A stretch of 13,940 bases of DNA from G020354085 sp964629975 (GTDB taxonomy: Bacteria > Pseudomonadota > Gammaproteobacteria > Acidiferrobacterales > Sulfurifustaceae). A program made the translations under genes and the position numbers. The stretch lies in assembly GCA_964629975.1 (NCBI GenBank), contig CAZVUN010000082.1:1-13940 (forward strand), written 5' to 3'. The notes under the pieces were generated by a model, which was given only the letters and a program-made list of their open reading frames with translations, was not told the origin of the DNA and searched no databases. The stretch's first letter is position 1. Each line of letters starts with the position of its first letter. Shown here piece after piece: positions 13,906 to 13,940 of the stretch.

Positions 13906-13940
13906 TTGTCCCCTGATCGGCAACTAATTTTGTCCCTCAA
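13888..13940. mobile_element. Terminus of an insertion sequence (IS21-like), continuing beyond the window
   Basis: TrmL similarity stops at 13887, and the next base begins TGTCAGCGCCAATG. Two spaced repeats follow: CTAATTGTCCC (13902-13912) and CTAATTTTGTCCC (13924-13936), each preceded by a related GGCAAC/GCCAAT stretch. A TGT terminus with multiple internal repeats of about 20 bp is typical of IS21-family ends, where they serve as transposase binding sites. No transposase is inside the window, so family assignment is from end structure and memory only. Confidence 0.6.

Noticed and set aside
1..13940. CRISPR arrays, tRNA or rRNA genes, toxin-antitoxin or defence systems
   Set aside because: I saw no regularly spaced repeats, no tRNA-like cloverleaf and no defence-type proteins. 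Nearly all the sequence is explained by the pilus genes.

Overview
The window carries an almost complete MSHA-type type IVa pilus locus. Fifteen genes lie head to tail on the minus strand between about 13362 and 106. Two plus-strand housekeeping genes flank it: the last 32 codons of a ComF-family phosphoribosyltransferase gene (1-99) and a 3'-truncated trmL (13510-13905). The DNA is strongly GC-rich. The gene families, and my recollection that comF and trmL are neighbours in Betaproteobacteria, point to a betaproteobacterium or a close relative. This placement is an inference, not a proven taxonomy.

Layout in transcription order, right to left. (1) mshE (motor ATPase with an N-terminal c-di-GMP-binding MshEN region) and mshG (inner-membrane platform). 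(2) A 260-bp gap with a small hairpin and a near-consensus sigma-54 (-24/-12) promoter. (3) The pilin block: mshB-like pilin, mshA-like major pilin, then mshC, mshD, mshO and mshP. Two hairpins sit between mshA and mshC. (4) A 124-bp gap. (5) The envelope-assembly block: mshI (PilM-like), a PilN-like gene (mshI2), mshJ (PilO-like), mshK (PilP-like), mshL (secretin), mshM (ExeA-like AAA ATPase) and mshN (TPR protein). Within blocks many genes overlap by 1-4 bp or are a few bases apart, so each block looks like one translationally coupled unit. mshN contains a 10-N assembly gap that breaks its frame artificially.

How it works, from family knowledge: MshE powers MshG-dependent assembly of MshA subunits, primed by the minor pilins B, C, D, O and P. 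MshI/I2/J/K form the alignment complex to the MshL secretin. MshM and MshN probably help build or anchor the secretin. No prepilin peptidase, retraction ATPase, mshH, mshF or mshQ is visible here.

The most notable departures from a textbook locus are: MshP carries an extra beta-rich domain of about 200 residues, making it a candidate tip adhesin; the pilin operon has a sigma-54-like promoter; the E-G-pilin block precedes the I-to-N block, reversing the Vibrio/Shewanella order as I remember it; the whole cluster sits between comF and trmL; and trmL is cut by what looks like the end of an IS21-type insertion sequence. I do not see an unrelated, wholly new system.
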